From NCBI RefSeq assembly GCF_019748365.1, contig NZ_JAIEPN010000068.1, forward strand, positions 20,478 through 84,477: DNA of 64,000 nucleotides, read 5' to 3'. This stretch comes from Novosphingobium sp. GTDB taxonomy: Bacteria; Pseudomonadota; Alphaproteobacteria; Sphingomonadales; Sphingomonadaceae. A program made the translations under genes and the position numbers. Below are positions 7,915-16,163 of the stretch, in pieces (position 1 is the stretch's first letter; the number at the start of each line of letters is the position of its first letter). The notes below the pieces were generated by a model, which was not told the DNA's origin, did not search any database, and worked only from the letters and a program-made list of their open reading frames with translations.

Positions 7915-9183
7915 TCAGCCGAGCGCGGCCTGCTTCTCTTCAAGGAGCCGGTCGACCTCGGCGCGGGACTTGCGTTCGGCCGCGGTCTTGAGCTGCCCGC
8001 AGGCAGCATCGATATCGCGGCCGCGCGGCGTGCGCACCGGGGCGGAGATACCCGCGTCGAACACGATCTTGGCGAAGCTCTTGATCCGCTCCGGGGTCGA
8101 GCATTCGTAAGGCGCGCCGGGCCAGGGATTGAACGGGATGAGGTTCACCTTGGCGGGAAGGCCATACTGCTTGATCAGGCGGACCAGTTCGTGCGCATCG
8201 CTGTCGCGGTCGTTCTTGTCCCTGAGCATCACATATTCGAACGTGATGCGGCGGGCGTTGGACGCGCCGGGATAATCGGCGCAGGCCTGCAGCAGTTCCT
8301 CGATGCCGTACTTGCGGTTGATCGGCACGATCTCGTCGCGCACCTCCTTGGTGACGGCATGGAGCGAGACGGCGAGGTTGACGCCGATTTCCTCGCCCGC
8401 GCGGGCCATCATCGGGACGACGCCGCTGGTCGAAAGCGTGATGCGGCGCTTTGACAAGGCAAGGCCGTCGCCGTCCATCACCACTTTCAGCGCATCGCGG
8501 ACGTGGTCAAAGTTGTAGAGCGGCTCGCCCATGCCCATCATCACGATGTTGGTGAGCAGGCGACCATCGGGGGTGTAGTCCGATGCCTCGTCGTCCTCGG
8601 CATCATCAAAGTCCAGACCCGCCATCGAACCGCGCGGCCATTCGCCTAGCACATCGCGCGCGAGCATGACCTGGCCGACAATCTCGCCCGGCGTGAGATT
8701 GCGCACGAGCCGCATCGTACCGGTGTGGCAGAAGCGGCAGTTGAGTGTGCAGCCGACCTGGCTCGAGACGCAGAGCGTGCCGCGCGTGGCGTCGGGAATG
8801 AACACCATCTCGAAATCGTGATTGTCCGCCGTGCGCAGCAGCCATTTGCGGGTGCCGTCGCTGGAGACTTGCGCCTCGACCACTTCGGGGCGACCGATCA
8901 CGAAGCGCTCCGCCAGCCATGGGCGCATGGTCTTGGCGATATCGGTCATCGCCTCGAACTCGGTCACGCCGCGGTGATAGAGCCAGTGGAACACCTGCTT
9001 GGCGCGCAGCTTGGCGGCCTTGGCATCGAGCCCGGCCTGCTCGAAAACAGCAATGATCTGCTTGCGGCTGAGGCCGATCAGATCGACGCGTCCATCGGCG
9101 CGCGGGGTCACCTCACGCGGGACGGGGACGGGATCGATCAGTCCCGGGATCGGCATCGGCGTTATCTGCTGCATCGCGCGCAT
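7915..9183 (-). CDS. rlmN: Dual-specificity 23S rRNA A2503 / tRNA A37 methyltransferase
   Basis: A radical-SAM enzyme that makes C2-methyladenosine in the peptidyl-transferase centre of 23S rRNA and in some tRNAs. The 422-residue protein has an N-terminal helical domain ([32 protein letters not shown]). The radical-SAM CxxxCxxC motif is intact in [14 protein letters not shown], followed by [10 protein letters not shown]. The C-terminal catalytic cysteine sits in the [12 protein letters not shown] block. Length is slightly above the usual ~380 because of an acidic insert ([18 protein letters not shown]) before the GEPL motif. No strong ribosome site precedes the ATG at 9183; the ATG three codons later is an alternative. 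It is convergent with the phage-like gene, six bases apart. Confidence 0.96.
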   Translation of the reverse strand: MRAMQQITPMPIPGLIDPVPVPREVTPRADGRVDLIGLSRKQIIAVFEQAGLDAKAAKLRAKQVFHWLYHRGVTEFEAMTDIAKTMRPWLAERFVIGRPEVVEAQVSSDGTRKWLLRTADNHDFEMVFIPDATRGTLCVSSQVGCTLNCRFCHTGTMRLVRNLTPGEIVGQVMLARDVLGEWPRGSMAGLDFDDAEDDEASDYTPDGRLLTNIVMMGMGEPLYNFDHVRDALKVVMDGDGLALSKRRITLSTSGVVPMMARAGEEIGVNLAVSLHAVTKEVRDEIVPINRKYGIEELLQACADYPGASNARRITFEYVMLRDKNDRDSDAHELVRLIKQYGLPAKVNLIPFNPWPGAPYECSTPERIKSFAKIVFDAGISAPVRTPRGRDIDAACGQLKTAAERKSRAEVDRLLEEKQAALG

Positions 9184-9216
9184 ATAGGGCCAAGCGCGCG
9201 CCCGTGCAAACCGGCC

Positions 9217-9699
9217 CTAGTTCTGCGCGCAGCCGAGCAGTGCGGCGTCCATCGCGGAGGCGGCGCCGGCGAGCGTGTAGGTATCGGTGAAATTGCGCCC
9301 TGCGCTGCGCACCGTCACGCTCATGCTGGAGGCCGAGCGCATTGCGGCGACGACGGCTGCGTCCATGCGCCGGTCTGCGGACCAGGCATCGGCGGCGCCT
9401 GCGACGAGCGAGAAGCGCTGCCCGCCGACCGAGAGCGTGACCGTGGCGCCGGGGCCGATCTTGCGCGAGAGGCGAACGTGGATCTCGCCGCGCGCGCCGC
9501 GGCGGGGCCAGTTGCCGACGGTGAAGTAGGGCTGCAGCTCGTTCATCCGGCCCTCGACCTTGTCGGCCATGGCGATGGCATAGCAGCGCGGGACGCCGGC
9601 ATCGGAAAAGGCGCCCCAGTTGTTCCAGATGCCGAGGCTGTCGCGTGCCATGGCGGGGGATGCGACGAGCAGCGCGGCAGCGAGAAGGGCGCGCCTCAT
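9217..9699 (-). CDS. Secreted protein, IalB-like (tentative)
   Basis: A 160-residue exported protein with a signal peptide (MRRALLAAALLVASPAMA, cut near 18). The rest shows a pattern like invasion-associated locus B proteins: a WNNWGAF start, RCYAIAM, a beta strand with an Arg/Lys segment (HVRLSRKIGPGATVTLSVGGQRFSLV), and a lone C-terminal cysteine that could pair with the cysteine near residue 39. It is the last gene of a four-gene overlapping operon; its ATG overlaps the stop of the 67-aa gene as ATGA. The IalB assignment is by general resemblance only, and a plain secreted hypothetical protein is the safe reading. Confidence 0.7.
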   Translation of the reverse strand: MRRALLAAALLVASPAMARDSLGIWNNWGAFSDAGVPRCYAIAMADKVEGRMNELQPYFTVGNWPRRGARGEIHVRLSRKIGPGATVTLSVGGQRFSLVAGAADAWSADRRMDAAVVAAMRSASSMSVTVRSAGRNFTDTYTLAGAASAMDAALLGCAQN

Positions 9700-9899
9700 G
9701 GATCGACCAGATCGAGATAGGCGACGACGTCGTTGTCGGTCGCGATGAAAAGATCGGCCTGAATCTCTTCGGGCTGCTGCGCGGCGAGGGCGAGCGCTTC
9801 GGCGAGGGTGCCATAGAGCAGCGTCTGTGCCGCGCCGCCCTCGGGGCCGTCCGAGAGGTGGTAGAGCCGGACGCTGGTGTCCTCGCTGGTGGAGCGCAT
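9696..9899 (-). CDS. Small conserved-looking protein of unknown function (67 aa)
   Basis: A 67-residue acidic protein (MRSTSEDTSVRLYHLSDGPE..., ending VVAYLDLVDP) with no signal peptide or membrane segment. The predicted pattern is alternating strands and one helix (TLAEALALAAQQPEEIQ). The gene is supported by its place in a tight operon: its ATG overlaps the stop of the DUF4169 gene by one base (TGATG), and its own stop overlaps the start of the next gene (ATGA). I do not recognise the family. Confidence 0.75.
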   Translation of the reverse strand: MRSTSEDTSVRLYHLSDGPEGGAAQTLLYGTLAEALALAAQQPEEIQADLFIATDNDVVAYLDLVDP

Positions 9900-10081
9900 C
9901 AGTCGTGTCCCTCGCGCTTGGCGCCGTCGAGCAGGCGGGTGGCGCGCTCCGCTTCGGTGCGGGTTGCTTCGCGCTCGGTGCGGGTGCGGCCATGGGCGAG
10001 GCGGTTGGCGGCGGCCTCGGCCTCCTTGCTGCGGCGCGCGGCGGCCTTGCGGGCAAGGCGCAGATTGACGATCTCGGCCAT
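9899..10081 (-). CDS. DUF4169 family protein
   Basis: A 60-residue, highly charged, probably fully helical protein beginning MAEIVNLRLARKAAARRSKE, which is the characteristic start of DUF4169 proteins of alphaproteobacteria. The remainder is an Arg/Glu/Ala heptad-like helix (EREATRTEAERATRLLDG). The function of the family is unknown. It overlaps the stop of the histidine phosphatase gene by one base (TGATG) and the start of the next gene in the same way, so translation of the whole operon is likely coupled. Confidence 0.85.
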   Translation of the reverse strand: MAEIVNLRLARKAAARRSKEAEAAANRLAHGRTRTEREATRTEAERATRLLDGAKREGHD

Positions 10082-10710
10082 CAGGCGTGCTCGCTGCCCC
10101 GCTCGGAGCCGAACAGGACAGTCTCGCGGCCATCCTGCACCAGCGCGATCGAGCCCTGCACCAGCGAAGGGGCGATGGGCGCGCCGAGATCGGGGTGGAC
10201 CGGATAGCCCGCCATCATCCCCCGCAGCACGCGGCTCGATATGCCGTGCATGACGACCACGTGATCGCCCGGCGCATCGCCCACTTCGGCCAGCCAGTTG
10301 GCGAGGCGGGCGGCGATCATCGGGTAGTCCTCGCCATCGGGGGCGGGGCGCAGCAGGTGATCGGCGATAACGATGGGGCCGACTTCGGTCTCGACATCGT
10401 CGTAGAGCCGTCCGCACCACGAGCCCATGTCGATTTCCTTGAGATCGTGCGTGCGACGGGCCGCGAACCAGTCGAGCCCCAGCACATCGGCGATCATCGC
10501 CATGGTCTGCAGCGCACGGCCGGTTTCGGAGACGTGGAGCGTGACATCGGGACGGTCCCCCAGCACACCGCGCAGCGCGGCGCCCATCGCCAAGGCCTGC
10601 TCCGCGCCGAGGCGGGTGAGGGGGGTGTGGATGTGGTTCGCCTGAAGGCGGCGGGCGGCATTATAGACCGTCTCGCCGTGGCGCATGATGAAGAAGCGGG
10701 GGCTGGCCAT
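10081..10710 (-). CDS. Histidine phosphatase family protein (phosphoglycerate-mutase-like)
   Basis: A 209-residue cytoplasmic phosphohydrolase. The phospho-accepting histidine is in the N-terminal RHGETVYNAARRLQ motif (about residue 10). The second arginine block is SETGRALQTM, the acid motif is DLKEIDMGSW, and the second catalytic histidine is in VVMHGISSRVLRG. The substrate cannot be deduced; family members include phosphoglycerate mutases, fructose-bisphosphatases and cobalamin or phosphosugar phosphatases. It is the first gene of the four-gene operon 10710 to 9217 on the minus strand. Confidence 0.92.
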   Translation of the reverse strand: MASPRFFIMRHGETVYNAARRLQANHIHTPLTRLGAEQALAMGAALRGVLGDRPDVTLHVSETGRALQTMAMIADVLGLDWFAARRTHDLKEIDMGSWCGRLYDDVETEVGPIVIADHLLRPAPDGEDYPMIAARLANWLAEVGDAPGDHVVVMHGISSRVLRGMMAGYPVHPDLGAPIAPSLVQGSIALVQDGRETVLFGSERGSEHA

Positions 10711-10867
10711 GGCGGGTCTGATAGCGGCTGGGGCTGCGGAAGGCGAGGGGTGAGCGGCCTATTCCTGGGCGGCATGGATATTCTGAGAATGTGCGGCGAT
10801 GTGCGTGTCCGTCGATCGCTTATTCTGCCCCCAGCGATCCCGAGGGGATCCCAGTGGAGAACAGGAC

Positions 10868-11638
10868 ATGGCCAAGTTTGCAACCTATCGCGACGCTTTC
10901 CCCAATGCCCGGCTGAGCCGCAAGGACAACGGCGTGCTTGAGGTGACTTTCCACACCGGCGGCGAGAAGCTGGTGTTCGACGGGCACACGCACGAGCAGT
11001 TCGTCGACCTGTTCCACGCCATCGGCGAGGACCGCGAGAACCGTGCGGTCATCCTGACCGGTTCGGGCGATGCCTTCATGGATTCGATCAGCCCGGAAGG
11101 GTTCGATTTCTTCAGCCCGCAAGGCTTCGACAAGATCCTGCGCGAGGGGCGCAAGGTGCTCTCCAACATCCTCGACATCGAAGTGCCGATGATCAGCGCG
11201 CTTAATGGCCCGGTGCTGCTGCATAGCGAATATGTGCTGCTGACCGACATCGTGCTGGCGACGCCCGAGACGGTGTTTCAGGACAAGCCGCACTTCGAAT
11301 TCGGCATTGTGCCCGGCGACGGGGTGAACCTGCTGTGGCCCGAAGTGATCGGCTCGATCCGCGGGCGCTATTTCATCCTGACGCGGCAGGTGCTCGATGC
11401 CGAGACCGCACAGGCATGGGGCGCGGTGAACGAGATCGTCCCGCAGGAGCGGCTGCTGGCGCGCGCGCACGAGATTGCCGACGGCATCGCCGCGCTGCCG
11501 CCGCTGACGGGCCGCTACACCCGCATCGCGCTGACACAGAAGCTACGCCGGATCATCGATGGCGGCGCGGGCTATGGTCTGGCGCTGGAAGGCATCAGTG
11601 CTGCCGATGTTGGCCGGATGATGGCGGCGAATGGCTGA
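10868..11638 (+). CDS. Crotonase-fold C-C hydrolase resembling 6-oxocamphor hydrolase
   Basis: A 256-residue enoyl-CoA hydratase/isomerase superfamily protein. Beyond the general fold, it matches 6-oxocamphor hydrolase (a retro-Claisen beta-diketone hydrolase) in the segment PHFEFGIVPGDG...RGRYF and in GAVNEI. The five residues described for that enzyme (His45, His122, His145, Asp154, Glu244, from memory) all have counterparts here at a constant offset of three: His42, His119, His142, Asp151, Glu241. This suggests cleavage of a C-C bond in a cyclic 1,3-diketone or a related substrate rather than CoA-thioester chemistry. The start at 10868 is preceded by GGAGAACAGGAC. The gene stands alone, with no adjacent degradation genes, so the natural substrate is open. 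Confidence 0.85.
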   Translation: MAKFATYRDAFPNARLSRKDNGVLEVTFHTGGEKLVFDGHTHEQFVDLFHAIGEDRENRAVILTGSGDAFMDSISPEGFDFFSPQGFDKILREGRKVLSNILDIEVPMISALNGPVLLHSEYVLLTDIVLATPETVFQDKPHFEFGIVPGDGVNLLWPEVIGSIRGRYFILTRQVLDAETAQAWGAVNEIVPQERLLARAHEIADGIAALPPLTGRYTRIALTQKLRRIIDGGAGYGLALEGISAADVGRMMAANG

Positions 11639-11753
11639 GCCCTGCCTCAATTGGCGCGCAAGGGTTTCCGGCAGCCTGCCGTCAGGAACCCATGATTGCC
11701 CGATCCATGCGGGAGGCTGAAAAGGCTGTTGCGCCGGCGGCAAACCTGTCAGA

Positions 11754-12266
11754 ATGCGGTTTGCTTTCCTCCCGCATGATCGGCGCTCTCCCGTGATATC
11801 GACACCCGTTCTCGTTGCCGCCGGCGGCGCGATTGCTCTTGGCGCTGTGGGCGGGCTGATGACGCCGATCGGGCCCTGGTACGCGAACCTCCGTAAACCC
11901 CGCCTGCAGCCGCCGAACTGGCTGTTCGGCCCGGCGTGGACGGTGATCCTGGGGCTGGCGGCGTGGTCTGCGGCGGCGGCGTGGGAGGCGGCGGTGGATG
12001 ATGCGGCGCGGATGAGCGTGGTCATCCTGTTTGCCACCAATGCGCTGTTTCACCTCCTGTGGAGCCCGCTGTTCTTCAAGCTGCGGCGGCCGGACTGGGC
12101 GCTGATCGAGGTGGTGTTCCTGTGGTCCTCGCTGGTGGCGCTGGTCGTGGGCCTGTGGCCGATCTCGCCCTTCGCGGCGAAGCTGATCCTGCCTTATCTG
12201 GCGTGGGTGAGCTTTGCGGCTTGGCTCAATTGGGCGATTGTGCGGCTCAACGCGCCGTTTCGCTGA
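11754..12266 (+). CDS. tspO: TspO/MBR family membrane protein
   Basis: A 170-residue integral membrane protein with five predicted transmembrane helices. The family signature WYANLRKPRLQPPNWLFGPAWT is present across about residues 41-62, and the Trp/Asn-rich later helices (NALFHLLWSPLFF, WLNWAIVRLN) are as expected. TspO proteins bind porphyrins and other tetrapyrroles or sterols. In alphaproteobacteria they are linked to oxygen/tetrapyrrole regulation and stress. The first ~13 residues before VISTPVL are less typical, so a start at the GTG at 11793 is possible. Confidence 0.9.
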   Translation: MRFAFLPHDRRSPVISTPVLVAAGGAIALGAVGGLMTPIGPWYANLRKPRLQPPNWLFGPAWTVILGLAAWSAAAAWEAAVDDAARMSVVILFATNALFHLLWSPLFFKLRRPDWALIEVVFLWSSLVALVVGLWPISPFAAKLILPYLAWVSFAAWLNWAIVRLNAPFR

Positions 12267-12296
12267 TTACCCCTCCGACCCGCCTGCGGCGAGCCA

Positions 12297-12329
12297 CCTC
12301 CCCATTTGTGCTTCGCAAAAATGGAGAGG
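12297..12329. repeat. REP-like intergenic hairpin between convergent genes
   Basis: CCTCCCCATTT (12297-12307) pairs with AAATGGAGAGG (12319-12329), with one mismatch, around an 11-nt loop ending in TTCGCAA. It follows a second GC-rich segment (CCCGCCTGCGGCGAG). This resembles the small dispersed hairpins common between genes in sphingomonads. It sits between the convergent tspO and greB genes and may stop transcription from both sides. Confidence 0.55.
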
Positions 12330-12332
12330 AAT

Positions 12333-12818
12333 TCAGCCCTCGGGATACGTGATTGCGATCACTTCCCATTCCTTTTCGCCGCCGGGGAGCTTGACCTTGC
12401 GCAAGTCTCCCACCTTGGCGCCGCGCAGGGCGCGGGCGATGGGGGCGCTCCAGCCGATGCGGCGGGCGGTGGCGTCCTGCTCGTCGTCGCCGACGAGGGT
12501 GAGGGTCAGCCGCGCGTCGTCTTCGTCGGCGATCTCGACGGTGGCGCCGAAGAGGACGCGGGTCTTGTCCGGCTGGCTGGCGGGATCGATGACGCGGGCC
12601 GCCTTCATCCGTTTGGCGAGGAAGTTGAGCTCGCGGTCGATCTCGCGCATGCGCTTGCGGCCGTAGAGGTAGTCGCCGTTTTCCGAGCGATCGCCGTTGC
12701 CCGCGGCCCAGCTGACAACCTCGACGATGGCAGGCCGCTCGGTGCCGAGCAGGTGGTCATAGCGGGCGCGCAGCGCGGCCATGCCGGCGGGGGTGATCGG
12801 GTTGCCATCTACTTGCAT
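12333..12818 (-). CDS. greB: Transcription elongation factor GreB
   Basis: A 161-residue protein that rescues backtracked RNA polymerase by stimulating cleavage of the nascent transcript through the secondary channel. The N-terminal coiled coil carries the GreB-type block VSWAAGNGDRSENGDYLYGR, whose paired acidic residues at the tip deliver Mg2+. The REIDRELNFLAKR helix follows. The C-terminal FKBP-like domain has the GATVEIADEDD and GWSAPIARALRGAKVGD blocks. The Arg/Trp-rich tip sequence points to GreB rather than GreA. Confidence 0.95.
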   Translation of the reverse strand: MQVDGNPITPAGMAALRARYDHLLGTERPAIVEVVSWAAGNGDRSENGDYLYGRKRMREIDRELNFLAKRMKAARVIDPASQPDKTRVLFGATVEIADEDDARLTLTLVGDDEQDATARRIGWSAPIARALRGAKVGDLRKVKLPGGEKEWEVIAITYPEG

Positions 12819-12913
12819 TGTTCGCCGTGTAGCGGGGGATGGCCGTGCTTGGAAGGTTGCCCCGGTGCCTGGGTGCGCCTAGGGCGGGGCATCATATTGC
12901 CGACGAGGAATTT

Positions 12914-13117
12914 ATGGCCAAGACCATCGCGCTGACACTGACCGAAGACGAACTCGAAATCCTGGTGGACGCGCTGGAAGCGGACCTCGAAGGCTATGCC
13001 GAGGCGATCGAGGAAGCCAAGGCCGACAACAATAAGGAAGACGTCGAGACCTTCAAGCTGGCGGCGCTCAACATCCAGAAGCTGCTCGCGCGGCTGCAGG
13101 ATATGCTGCCGGAGTAA
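12914..13117 (+). CDS. Small acidic helical protein of unknown function (67 aa)
   Basis: A 67-residue strongly acidic protein (MAKTIALTLTEDELEILVDALEAD...). It has a short beta start and two amphipathic helices (DELEILVDALEADLEGYAEAIEEAK and DVETFKLAALNIQKLLARLQDML), suggesting a small helical hairpin that could dimerise. GAGGAATTT lies directly before the ATG. It is read divergently from greB and convergently to the lytic transglycosylase gene. I do not recognise a named family. Confidence 0.8.
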   Translation: MAKTIALTLTEDELEILVDALEADLEGYAEAIEEAKADNNKEDVETFKLAALNIQKLLARLQDMLPE

Positions 13118-13140
13118 GGCGCTGACAGGCCCACCCCCGG

Positions 13141-13162
13141 CCCCTCCCGCATGCGGGAGGGG
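13141..13162. terminator. Perfect 22-bp palindrome, REP-like, likely bidirectional terminator
   Basis: The two halves CCCCTCCCGCA and TGCGGGAGGGG form a perfect inverted repeat immediately between two converging genes (67-aa protein and lytic transglycosylase). The neighbouring sequence (CCACCCCCGG before it) is typical of short dispersed sphingomonad repeats. There is no T-tract, so termination would be Rho-assisted or inefficient. Confidence 0.5.
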
Positions 13163-13164
13163 AG

Positions 13165-15180
13165 TTAGCCGGGCGTGGGTTTGCCGAGGAAATGGCTGAG
13201 CGGATTGGCGCCGGTGTAGCTGGCCTTGTCCGGGTACATGGCTTCGTAGACCACTGCGTTTTCCATCACGCGCTGGACATAGTTGCGCGTTTCGGAAAGC
13301 GGGATGCGCTCGATCCAGTCGATCCAGCCGATGCCACCTGCACGCGGATCGCCATTGGCGCGCAGCCACTTGTTCACATTGCCCGCGCCCGCGTTGTAGG
13401 CGGCGACGGCCAGCGGGTAGCTGCCATTGTAGTAGGTCAGCAGGCGCTGGAAATAGGCGCCGCCGACTTGCAGGTTGAACCCCGCATCGTCGATCAGCGC
13501 GGAGCTGGAGTAGGAGAGGCCGAGCTTGCCCGCCTGCTCGTTGGCGGTGGCCGGCATCAGCTGCATCAGGCCCCGCGCGCCGGCATGGCTGACGGCGTTC
13601 TGCGCGAACTGGCTTTCCTGCCGGGCGATGGCGTGGATCATCGTCCAGGCGTGTTCATAGCCCTGCGGCACCGGGATCACCGGGAAGGCGACGTGCTGGA
13701 AATCGAGATATCCGCGCGCGGCGGCGGCCTGCCCGACGATCACGCCGAGATCGCGCCGGCCGAGGTCGCGCGCGAGCTGCGCGACAAGGATGTGCTGGCC
13801 CTTGGTCTGCTGCTGGTCGCTGATGGCACGGAAGAAGCGGACTGTGGTGCGCCATTCGGCGTCGCGCGCGGCTTCGCGCACGGCCTGGGTGAGGAGCGAG
13901 GCGTTGAAACTGGCGCGTTCCTGCGGCGTCGGCTGGACATCGGCATCGGCCACGAAGCGCGGGACCGGGCGGCCCAGTCGCTCGAGCGCGAGGAGGCCGT
14001 AGAACTGGTCGGCATAGGCGGCTGCCATTTCGAAATAGCGCTGCGCATCGTTCGCCTGTCCGCCCTGCGCAGCGGCGAGGCCCGCCCAGTAGAAGCCCTT
14101 GGAACGCGTGCCGGGCGTGCGCGCCGCCGAACCATAGCGCCAGAACAGCGGCGCGGCGTCGGCTCCGTTGTTCAGCTGGCGCAGCGCCTGCTGACCGCCC
14201 AGCCACATCAGCGAGGTATAGTCGTCGCGCAGATCGTAGGGCATCTGGCTGACGTCCTCGCCCCCTGCGAAGGCATCATCGATCCCGGCGGCAATGCGCC
14301 AGGCCGAGCGGGCATCGCCTGCCGCAGCCGCGCCGCGCGCGTTGGCGAGGAGTTCCTCAACCCACTTGTCCCGGCTCAGTGGAGGACGGGCGAGCAGCGG
14401 GCGATTGGCGATCAGCGCCTGCGCGGCGGCGCCGTTGCCCTTGCGGCGCAGCTGGCGCGCGCGGGAATAGATGAAGCCGGGGTCGGAGTTGAGCACATCC
14501 GTGCCGATGCCTTCGGCGGCGGTATAGGGATCGAGCCCGATGAGCGTCGCCTGCCGCGCGGCGAAGAGTCCGCGCCGGGCGGCACTGACCCGCGCGGTCT
14601 GGCGTGCTGCAGGAGAGGGGTTCCCCGCCCAGAGCAGCGCGTCCATCCGCGCATCCTCGTCATCCGGCGTGAAAGTGCCGCCCCAGCCGGCGAGGATGGC
14701 CGCTTCGGCCGCCTCGCTCATCGCGCCGCCGCGCCAGGCCGCGCGGGCCATGGCATCGGCTTCGGGACGGCCGAGCGCCTTCAGGGCAAGGGCATATTGC
14801 GCGCGCGCCGGATTGGTCAGCGGTGGCACGCGGTCGAAGAAGGTGACAACGGCGCTGGCATCGGCGCTCTGGCGATCGAGCGCGGCTTCGGCGGCGCGGC
14901 GCAGCTTCTCCTCCTCGGGAAAGCCGCGATAGCTGAGGATGAAGCCCGAATAGTCGCTGAAGGCATAGCGATCGGACGCGGTGAGCATCTGCCAGCGGCT
15001 GATCGCCTGCGCCATCGGGCCCTGGCCTTGCGCGATAAGCTTGGCGCGCGCGGCGTCCCACGCGGTGGCACCGGTATCCACATCGCTGGCATGGCAGGCT
15101 GCCGAAGCGGCCAGCGCGGGGAGCAATGCACCGCTCAGCAGCAGCTTTCGCAAGCTCACACTCATCTCCATGCTGGACAT
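13165..15180 (-). CDS. slt: Soluble lytic murein transglycosylase
   Basis: A 671-residue exported enzyme that cleaves the glycan strands of peptidoglycan to 1,6-anhydromuropeptides. An N-terminal signal peptide covers about residues 10-31 (LRKLLLSGALLPALAASAACHA). It is followed by a long alpha-superhelical domain of TPR-like repeats. The C-terminal Slt catalytic domain starts near residue 510 with IHAIARQESQF, where the Glu is catalytic. The SHAGARGLMQLMPATA and PLAVAAYNAG motifs follow. The cysteine at the end of the signal peptide lacks a good lipobox. Several in-frame ATGs (15180, 15171, 15165) compete as starts. Confidence 0.93.
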   Translation of the reverse strand: MSSMEMSVSLRKLLLSGALLPALAASAACHASDVDTGATAWDAARAKLIAQGQGPMAQAISRWQMLTASDRYAFSDYSGFILSYRGFPEEEKLRRAAEAALDRQSADASAVVTFFDRVPPLTNPARAQYALALKALGRPEADAMARAAWRGGAMSEAAEAAILAGWGGTFTPDDEDARMDALLWAGNPSPAARQTARVSAARRGLFAARQATLIGLDPYTAAEGIGTDVLNSDPGFIYSRARQLRRKGNGAAAQALIANRPLLARPPLSRDKWVEELLANARGAAAAGDARSAWRIAAGIDDAFAGGEDVSQMPYDLRDDYTSLMWLGGQQALRQLNNGADAAPLFWRYGSAARTPGTRSKGFYWAGLAAAQGGQANDAQRYFEMAAAYADQFYGLLALERLGRPVPRFVADADVQPTPQERASFNASLLTQAVREAARDAEWRTTVRFFRAISDQQQTKGQHILVAQLARDLGRRDLGVIVGQAAAARGYLDFQHVAFPVIPVPQGYEHAWTMIHAIARQESQFAQNAVSHAGARGLMQLMPATANEQAGKLGLSYSSSALIDDAGFNLQVGGAYFQRLLTYYNGSYPLAVAAYNAGAGNVNKWLRANGDPRAGGIGWIDWIERIPLSETRNYVQRVMENAVVYEAMYPDKASYTGANPLSHFLGKPTPG

Positions 15181-15272
15181 TCCGGCTTTCGTCTTCCTAT
15201 CAGGCGCGTGTTACGGCCGTGAAATGACGCGCCGCTCAGACGCCTATTGGCGCAGATCGAAGGGTAAAGTCC

Positions 15273-16154
15273 ATGTTTTCCGGCTCCATTCCGGCTTTGG
15301 TGACACCTTTTCGCGGCGGTGTGTTCGACGAGAAAGCGTTTCGCCGGCTGGTTGACTGGCAGATCGAGAACGGCTCTTCGGCGCTGGTTCCCTGCGGCAC
15401 GACGGGCGAAGCGAGCACGCTTTCCAATGCCGAGCACCACCGCGTGATCGAGGTCTGCGTGGAGCAGGCGGCGGGGCGCGTGCCGGTCATCGCGGGCTGC
15501 GGAAGCAACGACACGATGAACGCGCACCTGCACATGACCTTCTCGCGCAAGAGCGGCGCCAAGGCCGCGCTCTGCGTCGCGCCCTATTACAACCGGCCGA
15601 GCCAGGCGGGGCTCATCGCACATTTCGGATATCTCGCCGAGAACAACGACCTGCCGATCATTCTCTACAATGTGCCCGGCCGCACGGTGACTGATATCCT
15701 GCCCGAGACGGTGTGCGAACTCGCGCGCCGCTATCCGGACAAGATCGTCGGCATCAAGGACGCAAGCGGCGACCTCAGTCGCGTCACCGACCACCGCATG
15801 GGCATCGGCAAGAACTTCTGCCAGCTTTCGGGCGATGACGAGCTCGCGCTGCCGGCCAACGCGGCAGGCGCGGTCGGGTGCATTTCGGTGACCGCCAACG
15901 TCGCGCCGCGCCTCTGCGCCGATTTTCAGGCGGCCTGCGCGGCGGGGGACTTCGAAAAGGCGCGCGAGATCAACGATCTGCTCTACCCGCTGCACTACGC
16001 GATGTTCGAGGATGCCTCACCCGGCCCGGTCAAGTACGCGCTCAGCCGGGTGCATGACTACCTGACGGACGAACTGCGCCTGCCGCTGGTGCCCTGCAGC
16101 GACAAGGCGCGCGCCGAAGTGGACGCGGCCTTGAAGCATGCGGGGCTGATCTGA
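15273..16154 (+). CDS. dapA: 4-hydroxy-tetrahydrodipicolinate synthase
   Basis: This 293-residue enzyme condenses pyruvate and aspartate semialdehyde, the first committed step of lysine and diaminopimelate synthesis. The TIM-barrel motifs are complete: PCGTTGEASTL (substrate-binding Thr pair), APYYNRPSQ, the proton-relay Tyr in YNVPGRT, and the Schiff-base Lys in VGIKDASGD. The start at 15273 has AAGGG about nine bases upstream. It is transcribed divergently from the lytic transglycosylase gene, linking precursor supply and wall remodelling only by position. Confidence 0.97.
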   Translation: MFSGSIPALVTPFRGGVFDEKAFRRLVDWQIENGSSALVPCGTTGEASTLSNAEHHRVIEVCVEQAAGRVPVIAGCGSNDTMNAHLHMTFSRKSGAKAALCVAPYYNRPSQAGLIAHFGYLAENNDLPIILYNVPGRTVTDILPETVCELARRYPDKIVGIKDASGDLSRVTDHRMGIGKNFCQLSGDDELALPANAAGAVGCISVTANVAPRLCADFQAACAAGDFEKAREINDLLYPLHYAMFEDASPGPVKYALSRVHDYLTDELRLPLVPCSDKARAEVDAALKHAGLI

Positions 16155-16163
16155 GCGCAGCAG

